Shown here: in pieces, positions 7,206 through 7,377 of the stretch
How positions within the stretch are numbered: the first letter of the stretch is position 1
Layout of the letters: every line of letters starts with the position of its first letter
Assembly (NCBI GenBank): GCA_007050885.1
Contig: SMYQ01000272.1
Location: forward strand, 1 to 7,377
Source: Candidatus Bathyarchaeota archaeon
GTDB lineage: Archaea; Thermoproteota; Bathyarchaeia; 40CM-2-53-6; RBG-13-38-9
Direction: 5' to 3'
Length of the DNA: 7,377 nucleotides
Notes under the pieces: model-generated
Databases searched by the model: none
The model's input: only the letters and a program-made list of their open reading frames with translations
What the model was told of the DNA's origin: nothing
Made by a program: the position numbers and the translations under genes

Positions 7206-7214
7206 CTTAATAAG
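7206..7214 (-). promoter_or_regulatory. Candidate TATA box of the H-E operon
   Basis: On the minus strand this reads CTTATTAAG (itself nearly palindromic), about 60 bases upstream of the H start codon. It would give a start near 7184 and a leader of about 37 bases. It is a weak match, chosen by position. TTTTAA at about 7225-7230 is an alternative. Confidence 0.25.
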
Positions 7215-7271
7215 CCTTATCATCAGTTAAAATTCCTAAAACCGGATAATCTTCCGAAACCTTAAGAATGG

Positions 7272-7284
7272 GATAATTATTATC
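7272..7284. repeat. 13-bp palindrome GATAAT-T-ATTATC in the divergent gap
   Basis: Six-base perfect arms flank a single central T, about 45 bases before the plus-strand start at 7329 and well upstream of the H-E operon. It could be a regulator site for the divergent plus-strand gene. A/T content also makes it a possible promoter element for that gene. Function is inferred. Confidence 0.35.
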
Positions 7285-7328
7285 GAACCCTTGTTGAGCT
7301 GTATTGATAACCGATTTTGGTGAGAACA

Positions 7329-7377
7329 ATGAGTGATGAACCCCCAAGCACAATGGGTAAAGCATTTCGATATACTA
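7329..7377 (+). CDS. Start of a divergent gene, truncated by the window edge
   Basis: Sixteen codons are visible, beginning MSDEPPSTMGKAFRYT, and the frame is open to the edge. GGTGAG at 7319-7324, four bases before the ATG, matches the archaeal 16S rRNA tail and supports a genuine start. The gene points away from the H-E operon and shares its 181-base upstream region. Too little is visible to name a product. The FRYT stretch before the cut faintly recalls the start of ATP synthase subunit C, where an aromatic-rich Y-x-N-x-R segment occurs, but this is speculation. Confidence 0.5.
   Translation, partial: MSDEPPSTMGKAFRYT

Overview
The window looks archaeal, with a moderate base composition and A+T-richer gaps. 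The main evidence is the pair of A-type ATP synthase peripheral-stalk genes (subunits H and E, overlapping by ATGA). Supporting signs are TATA-like boxes upstream of several genes, at least one gene whose promoter spacing implies a leaderless mRNA, and GGTG/GAGGT ribosome-binding sites. The lineage cannot be fixed from this sequence alone. An Asgard or euryarchaeal origin is possible but is only a guess.

Six complete genes all lie on the minus strand, so they read right to left. At the far right (7329 to the edge) a plus-strand gene begins, divergent from the rest, and only 16 codons are visible. The shared 181-base gap (7148-7328) is followed leftward by H (6821-7147) and E (6171-6824). Next comes a full-length type-II P-type Ca2+ pump (3201-6056), then an 86-residue two-helix membrane protein (2867-3127). 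A 156-base regulatory gap follows. Last is a two-gene ABC exporter operon: the ATPase (1937-2710) and a large double-unit permease (270-1916). Positions 1-269 hold no convincing gene. They carry a T-run behind the permease and a strong TATA-like element at 21-30 pointing out of the window.

Taken together this is a membrane-transport neighbourhood. It holds the stator of the proton- or sodium-driven rotary ATPase, an ATP-driven cation (probably Ca2+) pump, an unknown small membrane protein and an ABC-2-type exporter. The ABC genes form a clear operon and so do H and E. The P-type pump and the small protein each seem to have their own promoter.

I see no mobile element, CRISPR array, tRNA, rRNA or defence system, and nothing that I can defend as a wholly new system. 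The most interesting points are nested inverted repeats in front of the ABC operon, a GGATAAT heptamer concentrated in the intergenic gaps, the H-E stator pair standing apart from the other ATP synthase genes, and the internal duplication of the permease.
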